Shown here: in pieces, positions 53,799-61,472 of the stretch
How positions within the stretch are numbered: the first letter of the stretch is position 1
Layout of the letters: each line of letters opens with the position of its first letter
Source of the DNA: Gammaproteobacteria bacterium
GTDB lineage: Bacteria > Pseudomonadota > Gammaproteobacteria > Competibacterales > Competibacteraceae
NCBI GenBank assembly: GCA_024235035.1
Contig: JACKNE010000018.1
Span: 1-61,472, forward strand
Reading direction: 5' to 3'
DNA length: 61,472 nucleotides
Translations under genes and position numbers: made by a program
Notes under the pieces: model-generated
The model's database searches: none
Told to the model about the DNA's origin: nothing
What the model saw: the letters and a program-made list of their open reading frames with translations, nothing else

Positions 53799-56435
53799 TT
53801 ATTCGCACCCGGCGGGACCCGCTCGCTCGTCCCGCCAGAGCTCGGGACCTAGGGCCAGACGAAAGCCGTAGAAGTCGTTGCGGTAGCCGGGCTCGTAGTG
53901 GTTACGGTACGCGGAGCGCACGTCGGGACCGTAGAAGATCCAGGAACCGCCCCGCAGGACGCGCCTCTCGCTGGTTGCTGGGCCGACAGGATCGGCCACC
54001 GGACCTTCTGGGTACTCTCCATACCGATCCTGGCACCATTCCCAGATGTTCCCGTGCATCTCGTACAAACCCCAGGGATTGGCGGGCAGCGAGGCCACTT
54101 CGACGGTTTTTTCGCGGTACTGCCCTTTCTGGTCCCCGCGGTAGGGATAGTTGCCGTTATAGTTCACTTGCTCCGACGTGATGTTCTCACCGAAGGAGAA
54201 GGGAGTGGTCGTCCCGGCTCGGCAGGCATATTCCCATTCCGCTTCCGTCGGCAAGCGCGCTTCCAGTCCCAGTACTGCGCGGTTGAGGCGAGCTATAAAA
54301 TCTTGTACCTCGTTCCAGCTCACTTGCCCCACCGGTCGTCGATCACCTTTAAAGGGGCTAGGGTTCTTCCCCGTCACCGCTTGCCATAACGCTTGGGTGC
54401 AGGCCGTCTCCGCCAGCCAGAATCCACGGGTCAAAATCACTTCGTGCTGAAGTTCGTTGTCGAGCCGACCATATTCGCTTTCCGGCGAGCCCATCAGAAA
54501 CCGTCCCGGCGGCATCCAACGCACGCGCTGGGTAATACCGCCGACGCTGAAGGCGGCAAAAAGCCCTTTGCCATCCCGTCCCCAGGTGTGCGCCCAGCTC
54601 GGACGCGAAAACGGCTCAATCACCAAGACATCGCTATCGGTCACGAGCCGATAACCGGTTTCATTGATCGGCAAATCGGCGCCATCGGTCAACGGCAGGC
54701 TGACATCGACCGCCCCCGGTTCGCAGACTTGCAGCATCGGGCGACGGGTGGAAAAGTCGGCAATCGGGCTGCCGCTTGTGTAGGCACTCTCTGTACGGGC
54801 GCTAGCCTCGATCTCGAACCGCTCCCCACGCTGGACCAGACGCCAAGCCTGGATCTGTTCCGGGCGACCCTGCGCGGCCAAGGCACGATGAATGTCGAAT
54901 CCAGCCGGTAACTCTCCGCCTTCATCCACGACCTTCGGGTTAGCTAATGCCCAAAGTGCTTCGGAGCACGGGCTGTATTTCCATGCGTCAGGGTGCATCC
55001 GCCGCCCGCGTCGGTTGACCCAAGCACATAAAAAGCGGACGTGCTCCGCCGCGTTGCCTGACTGTTCCCGCCCCTGTTCCATCGCGGCAGCCACCTGATT
55101 CAGAAAAGCTTCGGCTTCCGAATCAGCGTGACCCTCCATTGCGGCGTACAAAGCTCGTTCTTCCATCTGCACAGCCAGGGAAACCGCATGCTGCTGGGCG
55201 CGGATCAGGTTCCAAGCCAAGCGACGGTTAGCAGGCTCCACATGTTGAAAGGCTTGGCGTAAAGGTTCGATAGCGTGGATGTCGCCTGGCAACAAGGCGA
55301 AATCACCACGGCGGAATGCGGGATGAAGCCAGGCTGCCGCTTCGCTGCCCACATCTGCTTGCTCCACCGGCAAGGCATGGCGCAGATGCCGCAACAAGGC
55401 TGGTGTGATGCCGATGGATGCGCTGAGTAATGTCAACAGAAACTTGGCGCCGGCATCTCGACCGATTTCCTCGCCGACGTTCGCCGCTTGCGCTGGCCAG
55501 GGACGCGGCCCTACCGGTCGCGGTGGAACGCGGGCAGCCCGGTCCAGCACGATCGGAAAGAACAGCCCGGCCAGAGCCGGATTCCACCAGCGCACGGGAC
55601 AAGGTGTCAGCACCACCGGCAGAATATCCTGCGCCGCTAGGCGATGACCAAAACGCTCCCAAGGCCGCCATTCCTCCTCCTTGCCGAGACAACCCAGATC
55701 GCTGGCGATCAGCACTGGTGTCCCTGGCAGGGGCGAGACGTAAGGATGATCAGTTCCCCAGCCTTGACCTTCCCAACGCTGCACCGGTCCGGCAGGGCCT
55801 TGATCCATGCGCAGGATGTCAAGGCCCGCTGCACCACGCAACCGAGGCAACGCCGTCTTTAGCGCGTTGAAATCACCCAAAAAGGGATAAAGGCGTGGGT
55901 GTAGATCGAGAATCAACTGGCCATACAGCGCCCAGCGCAAACCTTTCAGACGCGGCAGGCGCGGCAAGGGTTGGCAACGAGCGACATCCGCCACCACCCG
56001 ACGTAGATCGATGCGGTGGCGTTCCACGTATTCGCCTAGGGCAGTATGTAGAAACGGCCAGAGACGCGGCCAGGGCATCAAGGGTGGGCTCGGGCCGAGA
56101 GGAGCGACGAGATCTTCTTCAGCCGATGGTGGCGGTGGTGGTAGCGGCGGCGGTGACGGCATCAAGGCGTCGCGTTTCACCAGTCGATAGTGACGGTAGC
56201 GTACTGCTTCGCTAGCGCTTGCTGTTAAGGACGGAAGTAAGACATGAGCGAAGTTGACGTCGCCAGTTACCACCTCCAATTTGGCGACAGGTTCCGGTTC
56301 TTCCTGGTAGCCAAGCGATTCGGCGACGCGCAGAAAACGGGTCTCGTCCTCCAGCTTAGCGTACAGGCGGATCAGGTCCGCCCGACCTACGTCGGCTCGC
56401 CCTGTGTGTTGACGATCCGAATTGGGGCGGGTCAT
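53799..56435 (-). CDS. vWA-like adaptor with FGE-fold, DGR-like variable C-terminus
   Basis: The 878-residue protein starts with a helical region and a proline-rich stretch (about 92-104). Residues about 165-305 look like a divergent von Willebrand A fold (GQLILDLHPRLYPF, then PVLIASDLGCLG and LPVVLTPCPVRWW), with the metal-site serines lost, reminiscent of SAV_2336-type proteins. A middle helical region follows. The last 240 residues are an FGE-type domain (RWMPPGRFLMGSP to GFRLALG) without the catalytic cysteines. Residues 834-856 are the second variable region. Its start overlaps the MoxR gene by four nucleotides. Confidence 0.82.
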   Translation of the reverse strand: MTRPNSDRQHTGRADVGRADLIRLYAKLEDETRFLRVAESLGYQEEPEPVAKLEVVTGDVNFAHVLLPSLTASASEAVRYRHYRLVKRDALMPSPPPLPPPPPSAEEDLVAPLGPSPPLMPWPRLWPFLHTALGEYVERHRIDLRRVVADVARCQPLPRLPRLKGLRWALYGQLILDLHPRLYPFLGDFNALKTALPRLRGAAGLDILRMDQGPAGPVQRWEGQGWGTDHPYVSPLPGTPVLIASDLGCLGKEEEWRPWERFGHRLAAQDILPVVLTPCPVRWWNPALAGLFFPIVLDRAARVPPRPVGPRPWPAQAANVGEEIGRDAGAKFLLTLLSASIGITPALLRHLRHALPVEQADVGSEAAAWLHPAFRRGDFALLPGDIHAIEPLRQAFQHVEPANRRLAWNLIRAQQHAVSLAVQMEERALYAAMEGHADSEAEAFLNQVAAAMEQGREQSGNAAEHVRFLCAWVNRRGRRMHPDAWKYSPCSEALWALANPKVVDEGGELPAGFDIHRALAAQGRPEQIQAWRLVQRGERFEIEASARTESAYTSGSPIADFSTRRPMLQVCEPGAVDVSLPLTDGADLPINETGYRLVTDSDVLVIEPFSRPSWAHTWGRDGKGLFAAFSVGGITQRVRWMPPGRFLMGSPESEYGRLDNELQHEVILTRGFWLAETACTQALWQAVTGKNPSPFKGDRRPVGQVSWNEVQDFIARLNRAVLGLEARLPTEAEWEYACRAGTTTPFSFGENITSEQVNYNGNYPYRGDQKGQYREKTVEVASLPANPWGLYEMHGNIWEWCQDRYGEYPEGPVADPVGPATSERRVLRGGSWIFYGPDVRSAYRNHYEPGYRNDFYGFRLALGPELWRDERAGPAGCE
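53829..53848. promoter_or_regulatory. Hairpin after the second variable region
   Basis: GTCCCG (53829-53834) and CGGGAC (53843-53848) flank an 8-nt loop. The stem matches that at 52128-52147 exactly. It lies 19 nt beyond the variable block, inside the coding end of the vWA-like/FGE gene. Confidence 0.55.
53868..53936 (-). other. Candidate DGR variable region 2
   Basis: The 69-nt counterpart of 52167-52235, encoding FYGPDVRSAYRNHYEPGY and the next five residues. It has many aromatic and Asn/Asp codons ending in C, as expected when AAC codons are randomised. Identical flanks lie at 53840-53867 and 53937-53965. Confidence 0.75.
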
Positions 56436-57421
56436 GCGTCCGCAGTTCCGGTCTTTTCGAAGGCGAACCGGGCGATGCGTTTGAACAAAGCTTCTTGGGC
56501 GACCTCATCGGAGCCACGAGCATTGACCAGAGCACGCAGGATGTCCAGGTACTCGGCCTGACCTGGCTTGTACAAACCTTTTTTAACCGCCTTGTCGCGA
56601 TCCTGGACCAACTGTTCAGCCACCAGGGTACGAACATTTTCCTTGCAGTCGTCGCCGAAGTGCTCTTTACCACGTTCGACCAGCCAGGCCACCAATTCGT
56701 TGGATTCCTTCGGTAGTTCTAGATGGAGCACCAGGCAACGCCGCATAAAGGCGGCGGGCAGTTCACGCTCTCCGTTGGTGGTGATTACGACCAGCGGAGG
56801 TTTGACGCCCTTGCGCAAACCCACGGGAGCATCCAGCCACGGCACCGGAAAAGCGCCATTGCCGAGCGTTTCCAACAGGCTGTTGGGCAGGTCTGCCTCG
56901 GCCTTGTCGATCTCGTCGATGAGCAACACACTGCCGTTCTCGGGTTGCCAACTTTCGGGTTTGGCCGGTGACTTGGCCTTGCAAAGACTGTAGTGGTTGA
57001 CTTGATTTTCAGCGGATGACCAATCGAACACCCACCAGAGAGGACCAGGAATCAGAAAGCGGCGCGGATCAAGGCGCTCCTGGGGACCCAATGTGGAGGG
57101 TACCGAGGCGAGGACTTGTGCCTCGCCTAGACGGGCTACGGCATCGTATTCCCATTGCAAGTCCTGAGCTTCGCTGCGCGAATGGACCACGGTCGAAATG
57201 AAGAGACGGCCCAGTTTTTGGGCTGCCGCCCGCGCTAATTGGCTTTTGCCTGCGCCAGGTTCACCTCGCACCAGCAGGGGGCGTTCGGCGGCCAGGGCGG
57301 TCAACACGGCGTCGGCGCTGACTTGGTCAAAGAGGTGTACGGAAGCAGGCCAGGTACCGCAGGGGGGCAGGTCGATGCGTTTATCGACAGGGAGGTCAGG
57401 AAGATCAGGGGTAGAGATCAT
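56432..57421 (-). CDS. MoxR-type AAA+ ATPase
   Basis: The 329-residue ATPase has Walker A GEPGAGKSQLARA near residue 54, Walker B LLIDEIDKAEADLPNSLLE, and a sensor-1/arginine-finger stretch PLVVITTNGERELPAAFMRR. MoxR proteins usually act with vWA-domain partners as chaperone-like switches. Here the vWA-like protein is encoded directly downstream with a four-nucleotide overlap, and a phosphoesterase directly upstream, also with a four-nucleotide overlap. This is the energy-using centre of the operon. Confidence 0.9.
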   Translation of the reverse strand: MISTPDLPDLPVDKRIDLPPCGTWPASVHLFDQVSADAVLTALAAERPLLVRGEPGAGKSQLARAAAQKLGRLFISTVVHSRSEAQDLQWEYDAVARLGEAQVLASVPSTLGPQERLDPRRFLIPGPLWWVFDWSSAENQVNHYSLCKAKSPAKPESWQPENGSVLLIDEIDKAEADLPNSLLETLGNGAFPVPWLDAPVGLRKGVKPPLVVITTNGERELPAAFMRRCLVLHLELPKESNELVAWLVERGKEHFGDDCKENVRTLVAEQLVQDRDKAVKKGLYKPGQAEYLDILRALVNARGSDEVAQEALFKRIARFAFEKTGTADA

Positions 57422-59316
57422 TTGCAGCTCTCGATGATGTGCAGACAGGTGTAAATCTCAGCAGTCAACAGACTTGCCGACACCACGAATACATCGTCTT
57501 CAGGTGCATCGCTGTCGATGAAGATCAGGTGGAGCTGGGGCAGGGCCGCACTGATAGCCTCGACGTAACTCTGACAATTTAACTCATTGTGCAGCTCGCT
57601 TTGGTCGATCACCAAGCGCAAGCGTCGTTTGTCGCGAAGCTGAACGTCGAGCCAAGCCTTGAGCGCCAGTACCTTGCTTTTTGGTAGTTTGTCTTGCGCA
57701 GGTTCGCCAAAAATTTCCTGATAAGCCTTGCGCAAGACGTAATCGACGGCTCTGTCCGGGTCGGGACGTAAATCTTTACCGAAACCGATCTCACCTAAAT
57801 TCTTGGGCGTGATATCGTCTTTCCCATAGTCGAAGCGAGAAGGTTCGATACCGAACTCAGCCTTGCCGCCTCGCCAGCGGGCAACCAGAATCTCCAGGCA
57901 AGGGCTGCGCCCCAAAGGAATACGGAAAATCGCGCCTGTTTTCCAGCGTTCTGCTATAGCATCCTCCAACTCATAGCCTTCCAAAACCGTCGTGACTGCT
58001 ATCCATCCAACAATGTTTCGGGCGCACTGGATGAGATGTGAGATGCTTTCGTGCTTGCCGCGCAACGCTTCTGCTGTATTGCTTAGCGCTTTTCCAAGGG
58101 CCTGGAAAACGGTGCAAATATCACTGTCCAGCGCACACAGCCATTCCGCTAACTCCTTCGGTTTTGCGGTGCCAACTCCCCGTTGATCGGTGAGAGCAGT
58201 GCACAGTGCAGGGAACATATCGAGAGACTTGATGATGGCGGCGATGGCTTCAGGCGGGATCGTGCGTTTTCCACTATTGGGAGCTTCTTCTGGCGAAGTT
58301 TTGCCACGATTTCCCGCCTGCTCTCGATTCCTCGAAGGCAGCTCAAACGGAGCTTCACCATCCGGGCAACCCGGCTGGTTACGGTCGATGATCCAGGCCC
58401 CATGATTCCACAAGCGATATAAGACCTTGACACGACATGGTTGGAGATAAAGCTCAATCCACTGAAAAGCATTCGGATAGTCGCTGTTTTCGTAAACGCA
58501 ACCAGCAGCCAGTTCCAGACAGCTACGAGACCGGTCTGGTGGAACGATTCGCTCGGTTTGAGGCTGGTGCAGGTGGCCGCGCAGCAACAAATCACAGTGT
58601 TGATAGATCGTCGAGCGGGCTTCGTGACCGTCGAATTCGGCGAAATAGCTCCAGGGATGATGGAGCAATGCCAAGCGCCAATGAGCGGCAGCGGCATCTT
58701 GGCTGAGAACCGTTTGGTGCACTTGGTAACGTCCCAGCAGTAGTCGGCCATAATCTTCATCGCCGCATGCCATCCAGGCGGAATCAAGTCCGGCGAGGTG
58801 CAGGCGGACTCCACGGATTTCAATCAACCGCTGCCACCAAGGCAGTGGTTGCGTTTCACCTCGCCAGCCACCGAGGAACTTCAGGTAGGCAGTGTGGCGC
58901 TTCAGTAATACGTTGCGCTGCTTGGCATCGCTGAGGATTTCAGCGATTTGGTTTTGATCACCAGGAGTCAGTAACTTTTCCTGGACAGCCTTGGCCGCGA
59001 GATCAACCTGCTTGCGCGCTGCATCATGGTTGCCGGGCACCAGCAGCAGCCGATCACGAGGAAAATCCTTCGGTAACGCTGGCCAGAGCTGCTTGTCCAG
59101 CCAGTCCCGCGCCAATTGATATTCCTTGGCTACGCCGGCGAAGGCCAAATCGCCGGTGATCGCCACCAAATCGGGAACCAGCCCGGCTTCGATTTCGGTC
59201 CTGATGAATTGGGCCAGAGCTCGTAATACCGGGTCCGCATCCCAGGTCTTGCCAGCTTTGAAATGGATATCGGACAGATGCAGGATACGGATCGGTTGAT
59301 CGTTCTTGATCGTCAT
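57418..59316 (-). CDS. Calcineurin-like metallophosphoesterase with unknown C-terminal region
   Basis: The 632-residue protein has an N-terminal metallophosphoesterase domain (about 8-290). Metal motifs are in order: LSDIHFKAGKTWD, ITGDLAF, VPGNHDAAR, LLHHPWSYF and RGHLHQPQ. A linker of about 50 charged residues follows. Residues about 370-632 are not recognised; they contain a helical part and an alpha/beta part (RLRLVIDQSELHNEL, LHLIFIDSD) that may be another sensor or effector domain. It is first in the three-gene operon with MoxR and the vWA-like/FGE protein and could be the nucleotide- or nucleic-acid-cutting effector. Confidence 0.87.
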   Translation of the reverse strand: MTIKNDQPIRILHLSDIHFKAGKTWDADPVLRALAQFIRTEIEAGLVPDLVAITGDLAFAGVAKEYQLARDWLDKQLWPALPKDFPRDRLLLVPGNHDAARKQVDLAAKAVQEKLLTPGDQNQIAEILSDAKQRNVLLKRHTAYLKFLGGWRGETQPLPWWQRLIEIRGVRLHLAGLDSAWMACGDEDYGRLLLGRYQVHQTVLSQDAAAAHWRLALLHHPWSYFAEFDGHEARSTIYQHCDLLLRGHLHQPQTERIVPPDRSRSCLELAAGCVYENSDYPNAFQWIELYLQPCRVKVLYRLWNHGAWIIDRNQPGCPDGEAPFELPSRNREQAGNRGKTSPEEAPNSGKRTIPPEAIAAIIKSLDMFPALCTALTDQRGVGTAKPKELAEWLCALDSDICTVFQALGKALSNTAEALRGKHESISHLIQCARNIVGWIAVTTVLEGYELEDAIAERWKTGAIFRIPLGRSPCLEILVARWRGGKAEFGIEPSRFDYGKDDITPKNLGEIGFGKDLRPDPDRAVDYVLRKAYQEIFGEPAQDKLPKSKVLALKAWLDVQLRDKRRLRLVIDQSELHNELNCQSYVEAISAALPQLHLIFIDSDAPEDDVFVVSASLLTAEIYTCLHIIESCK

Positions 59317-59479
59317 GTTGAGTCAACATCTGCTGCAATAGATAGAAACGACTATAGATGAGTCATCTGGAAAAATAGAAACAAGTAAATTCAGGGAATC
59401 GCATACATAATGCGCTTAGTTGGACTATAGTAAATTCATTTACAGTTTTACTGTAAAGGTACTCAAGGAGTACTCAGTC

Positions 59480-60559
59480 ATGAGTCATGTAACTCACTCA
59501 AAATTCTCACGAATTCTGATTGTTGACGATGAAAAACGCAACATTAATCTAATTGAAACGCTATTGCAGGCTGAAGGCTACGCCACGCTGGCTGCCATCA
59601 GTGGCTCTGATGCACTGACTGCAGCTACCGCTGAAGCACCAGACTTAATCCTGCTCGATATCATGATGCCAGGCTTGGATGGTTTTGAGACTGTCGCACG
59701 CCTGAAAGCCAATCCTCATACGCAGTCAATCCCAGTGATTATGGTCACGACACTGGACGACCGCAGTTCCAAATTACGTGCATTGAACGCTGGTGCCGAG
59801 GAATTTCTCACCAAGCCTATCGATCGCGCTGATCTCAGCATCCGGGTCCGCAATCTTCTACGGCTTAAGGAATACAACGATTTTCTTGTTGATCACAACC
59901 GAATTCTCGAACAGCAAGTGGGCGAACGCACTACGCAACTTGAAACAGCCTATCGTGACACCATGCTCATGCTCAGCCGTGCGGCTGAATACAAAGATGA
60001 AGAAACCGGTTTGCATGTTCGCCGTATCAGCTACTACAGCCACGAGTTAGCAACAGCGATGGGGATGCCATCTGATTTCTGCAAAACCATCTATCACTCT
60101 AGTCCGATGCATGATGTTGGTAAGATTGGAATACCCGATTGTATATTGTTGAAGCCAGGTAGCCTTTCCGTAGACGAGTGGAAGATCATGAAAACCCACT
60201 GCGTACTCGGGAGCAATATTCTCACCAATGGCACGTCACCTTACACCCATATGGGTGCTGAGATCGCTCTCAGCCATCATGAGAGATGGGATGGTAGCGG
60301 CTATCCAAACGGTTTAAAGGGAGAAATGATTCCCTTGTCCGCACGCATCATGCAAATCTGTGACGTCTATGATGCATTGCGTAGCCGGCGCCCCTACAAA
60401 CCAGCCCTTAGTCATCCCTCCAGTGTTGCTATCATCATGCAAGGAGATACACGCACTAAGCCGGAACATTTCGATCCAGCGGTGCTGGCAGCGTTTTCTG
60501 CTTGTGCTGACGACTTAGCTACGATTTACAAACAGCATACCGATGATGAGTATGGCTAA
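59480..60559 (+). CDS. Response regulator with HD-GYP-type phosphodiesterase domain
   Basis: The 359-residue protein has a receiver domain (about 10-125, VDDEKRNINLIETLL, LLDIMMPGLDG with the phospho-Asp near 62, and TKPIDRADL). A coiled coil leads to an HD-GYP domain (about 160-345) with HDVGKIGIPD, then HHERWDGSGYP and ICDVYDALRSRRPYKPA. It probably degrades cyclic di-GMP. The ATG at 59480 has AAGGAG upstream; an earlier start lacks one. It is divergent from the phosphoesterase operon and precedes a sensor gene. Confidence 0.9.
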   Translation: MSHVTHSKFSRILIVDDEKRNINLIETLLQAEGYATLAAISGSDALTAATAEAPDLILLDIMMPGLDGFETVARLKANPHTQSIPVIMVTTLDDRSSKLRALNAGAEEFLTKPIDRADLSIRVRNLLRLKEYNDFLVDHNRILEQQVGERTTQLETAYRDTMLMLSRAAEYKDEETGLHVRRISYYSHELATAMGMPSDFCKTIYHSSPMHDVGKIGIPDCILLKPGSLSVDEWKIMKTHCVLGSNILTNGTSPYTHMGAEIALSHHERWDGSGYPNGLKGEMIPLSARIMQICDVYDALRSRRPYKPALSHPSSVAIIMQGDTRTKPEHFDPAVLAAFSACADDLATIYKQHTDDEYG

Positions 60560-60658
60560 CACCTTACAGCCTTAAAGGCCTTGTCCATTCTTCTCTTAGA
60601 ATTGACGTAGATTTCTCAACAGCATCTCGTTGTTCAAAAATTGAAGGCGGTACATGAG

Positions 60659-61472
60659 GTGTTTTTAAAGAAATCCACCATTGGAATCAAATTGATCAGC
60701 GGTTTTGCCACTGCACTGATAGTACTGCTATTGGCTGGTTGGCAGATGTACCGCTCGCTTGAAGGCTACATCGATACTTCGCATTGGGTGAACCATACCT
60801 ATCAGGCGCTGGAAGCGCTCGGTGAACTGACGTCCGATATAGCAAAGGTCGAAAATGGACATTATGCCTTCATCATCACAGGTGAGGATTTCTACCTTAC
60901 CGAGCGTGAAAGCGAAAAAGATCGAATCATAAAAACACTAGAAAATATCAGGCGACTCACTATCGATAACCCGCGCCAACAATTGCGTATAGCCAGGTTG
61001 GAGCAATCGGTGAGGGAGCACCTAGAGTTTCTGGAAAGAAATATTGAGATCTTTCGTACCCAAGGCCGCGAAGTGGTCCGTGATCGTATCAAAAGAGGTA
61101 TTTCCCGCCTCAGTATGGAAGCTCTATTGAATCAAATCACGATGATCGAAGAGGAAGAACGTGCTCTACTGGTCAATCGCAATCAAAAAGCCGAAAGCGA
61201 TGCCCATTGGGCAAAGAGTGTTGGACTGTTGTTGACCACCATAGCCGTAGCGGGAATCTTCCTGTTATGGCTGCCCACCAGATATGCAGATCGTGAGCTA
61301 CGTAACAGCGAAGCGATGTTGCAGCAGATCCTGGATTTGCTGCCAGTGGGTGTAACCGTTTGCAACCCAATCGGGCAAATCACGCGTACTAATCCAGCCA
61401 TGAAAGAAATCTGGGGAGGGGTGCGCTATGTCGATATCGAACAGTATGACGAGTACAAAGGTTGGTGGCCCG
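60659..61472 (+). CDS. CHASE3/PAS sensor protein, truncated by the window edge
   Basis: The frame is open to the end of the window. A GTG at 60659 gives a first membrane span (about 7-25), a periplasmic CHASE3-type four-helix domain (ALGELTSDIAKVENGHYAFI, then TGEDFYLTERESEKD), a second span near residues 190-210 (VGLLLTTIAVAGIFLLWLP) and the start of a PAS domain (ILDLLPVGVTVCNPIGQI). The output domain lies outside. It follows the HD-GYP regulator by 99 nt and may be its partner kinase or another cyclic di-GMP enzyme. Confidence 0.8.
   Translation, partial: MFLKKSTIGIKLISGFATALIVLLLAGWQMYRSLEGYIDTSHWVNHTYQALEALGELTSDIAKVENGHYAFIITGEDFYLTERESEKDRIIKTLENIRRLTIDNPRQQLRIARLEQSVREHLEFLERNIEIFRTQGREVVRDRIKRGISRLSMEALLNQITMIEEEERALLVNRNQKAESDAHWAKSVGLLLTTIAVAGIFLLWLPTRYADRELRNSEAMLQQILDLLPVGVTVCNPIGQITRTNPAMKEIWGGVRYVDIEQYDEYKGWWP

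Noticed and set aside
49900..59400. Complete DGR cassette in this window
   Set aside because: No reverse-transcriptase motif, accessory protein or template repeat was found on either strand; the two flanking sequences occur only at the two variable blocks.

Overview
The window looks like the chromosome of a gammaproteobacterium of moderately high G+C. Evidence for this is the glyoxylate-bypass pair aceBA, the rph-rdgB-hemW order, yicC, the mltB/rlpA/dacA/ybeD/lipB/lipA cell-wall and lipoate run, a DUF3301 gene and a RAYT transposase with REP repeats. A free-living environmental or activated-sludge lineage (for example Competibacteraceae-like) would fit, but that placement is a guess from gene content. 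No rRNA, tRNA or CRISPR array was seen.

Layout. 1-9.6 kb is core metabolism: a zinc-hydrolase-like protein, pcm, aceB, aceA, glk, hemW, rdgB, rph, yicC. 9.7-12 kb holds an esterase, a decayed second esterase end and an A+T-rich diguanylate cyclase. 12.1-15.7 kb is a cobalamin operon (cbiX-cobH-cobL-cobI). 15.9-18.4 kb has glpD facing aqpZ. 18.6-20.9 kb has pqiBC without pqiA. 21.4-23.9 kb is a pirin/azoR pair divergent from a frameshifted LysR gene. 24.2-29.9 kb is the envelope and lipoate run. 30-35.5 kb is a histidine kinase, a small response regulator and a REC-REC-PAS-PAS-GGDEF-EAL protein. 36.4-41.6 kb has a DedA/PAP2/LssY fusion, an isochorismatase-like hydrolase, the glutathione-dependent formaldehyde pair and an anchored SNase-like nuclease. 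41.8-44.9 kb is a secreted repeat protein with a clear terminator. 45.1-49.9 kb is an Mla-type lipid ABC system, a DUF3301 protein and a BadI-like hydrolase.

From 49.9 to 59.3 kb the window becomes an accessory island: a RAYT with a REP array, a LysM protein, a DUF29 pseudogene, a formylglycine-generating-enzyme-fold (FGE-fold) protein, a BrnT/BrnA toxin-antitoxin pair, and a tightly overlapping three-gene operon (calcineurin-like phosphoesterase, MoxR-type AAA+ ATPase, and a vWA-like/FGE-fold fusion). The right edge carries an HD-GYP response regulator and a truncated CHASE3 sensor.

The most notable signal is in the two FGE-fold genes. Their C-terminal ends contain a 69-nt block of equal length, flanked by 28-29 nt of perfect identity. 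Inside it, 15 of 23 codons differ, all 21 nucleotide differences fit mutation of adenines in a shared template (mostly AAC codons), and a GC-rich hairpin follows immediately. This is the signature of variable regions written by a diversity-generating retroelement (DGR), although no reverse transcriptase or template repeat lies in the window. One variable region is the end of the vWA-like protein of the MoxR/phosphoesterase operon, so the island reads as a candidate hypervariable sensing or defence system.
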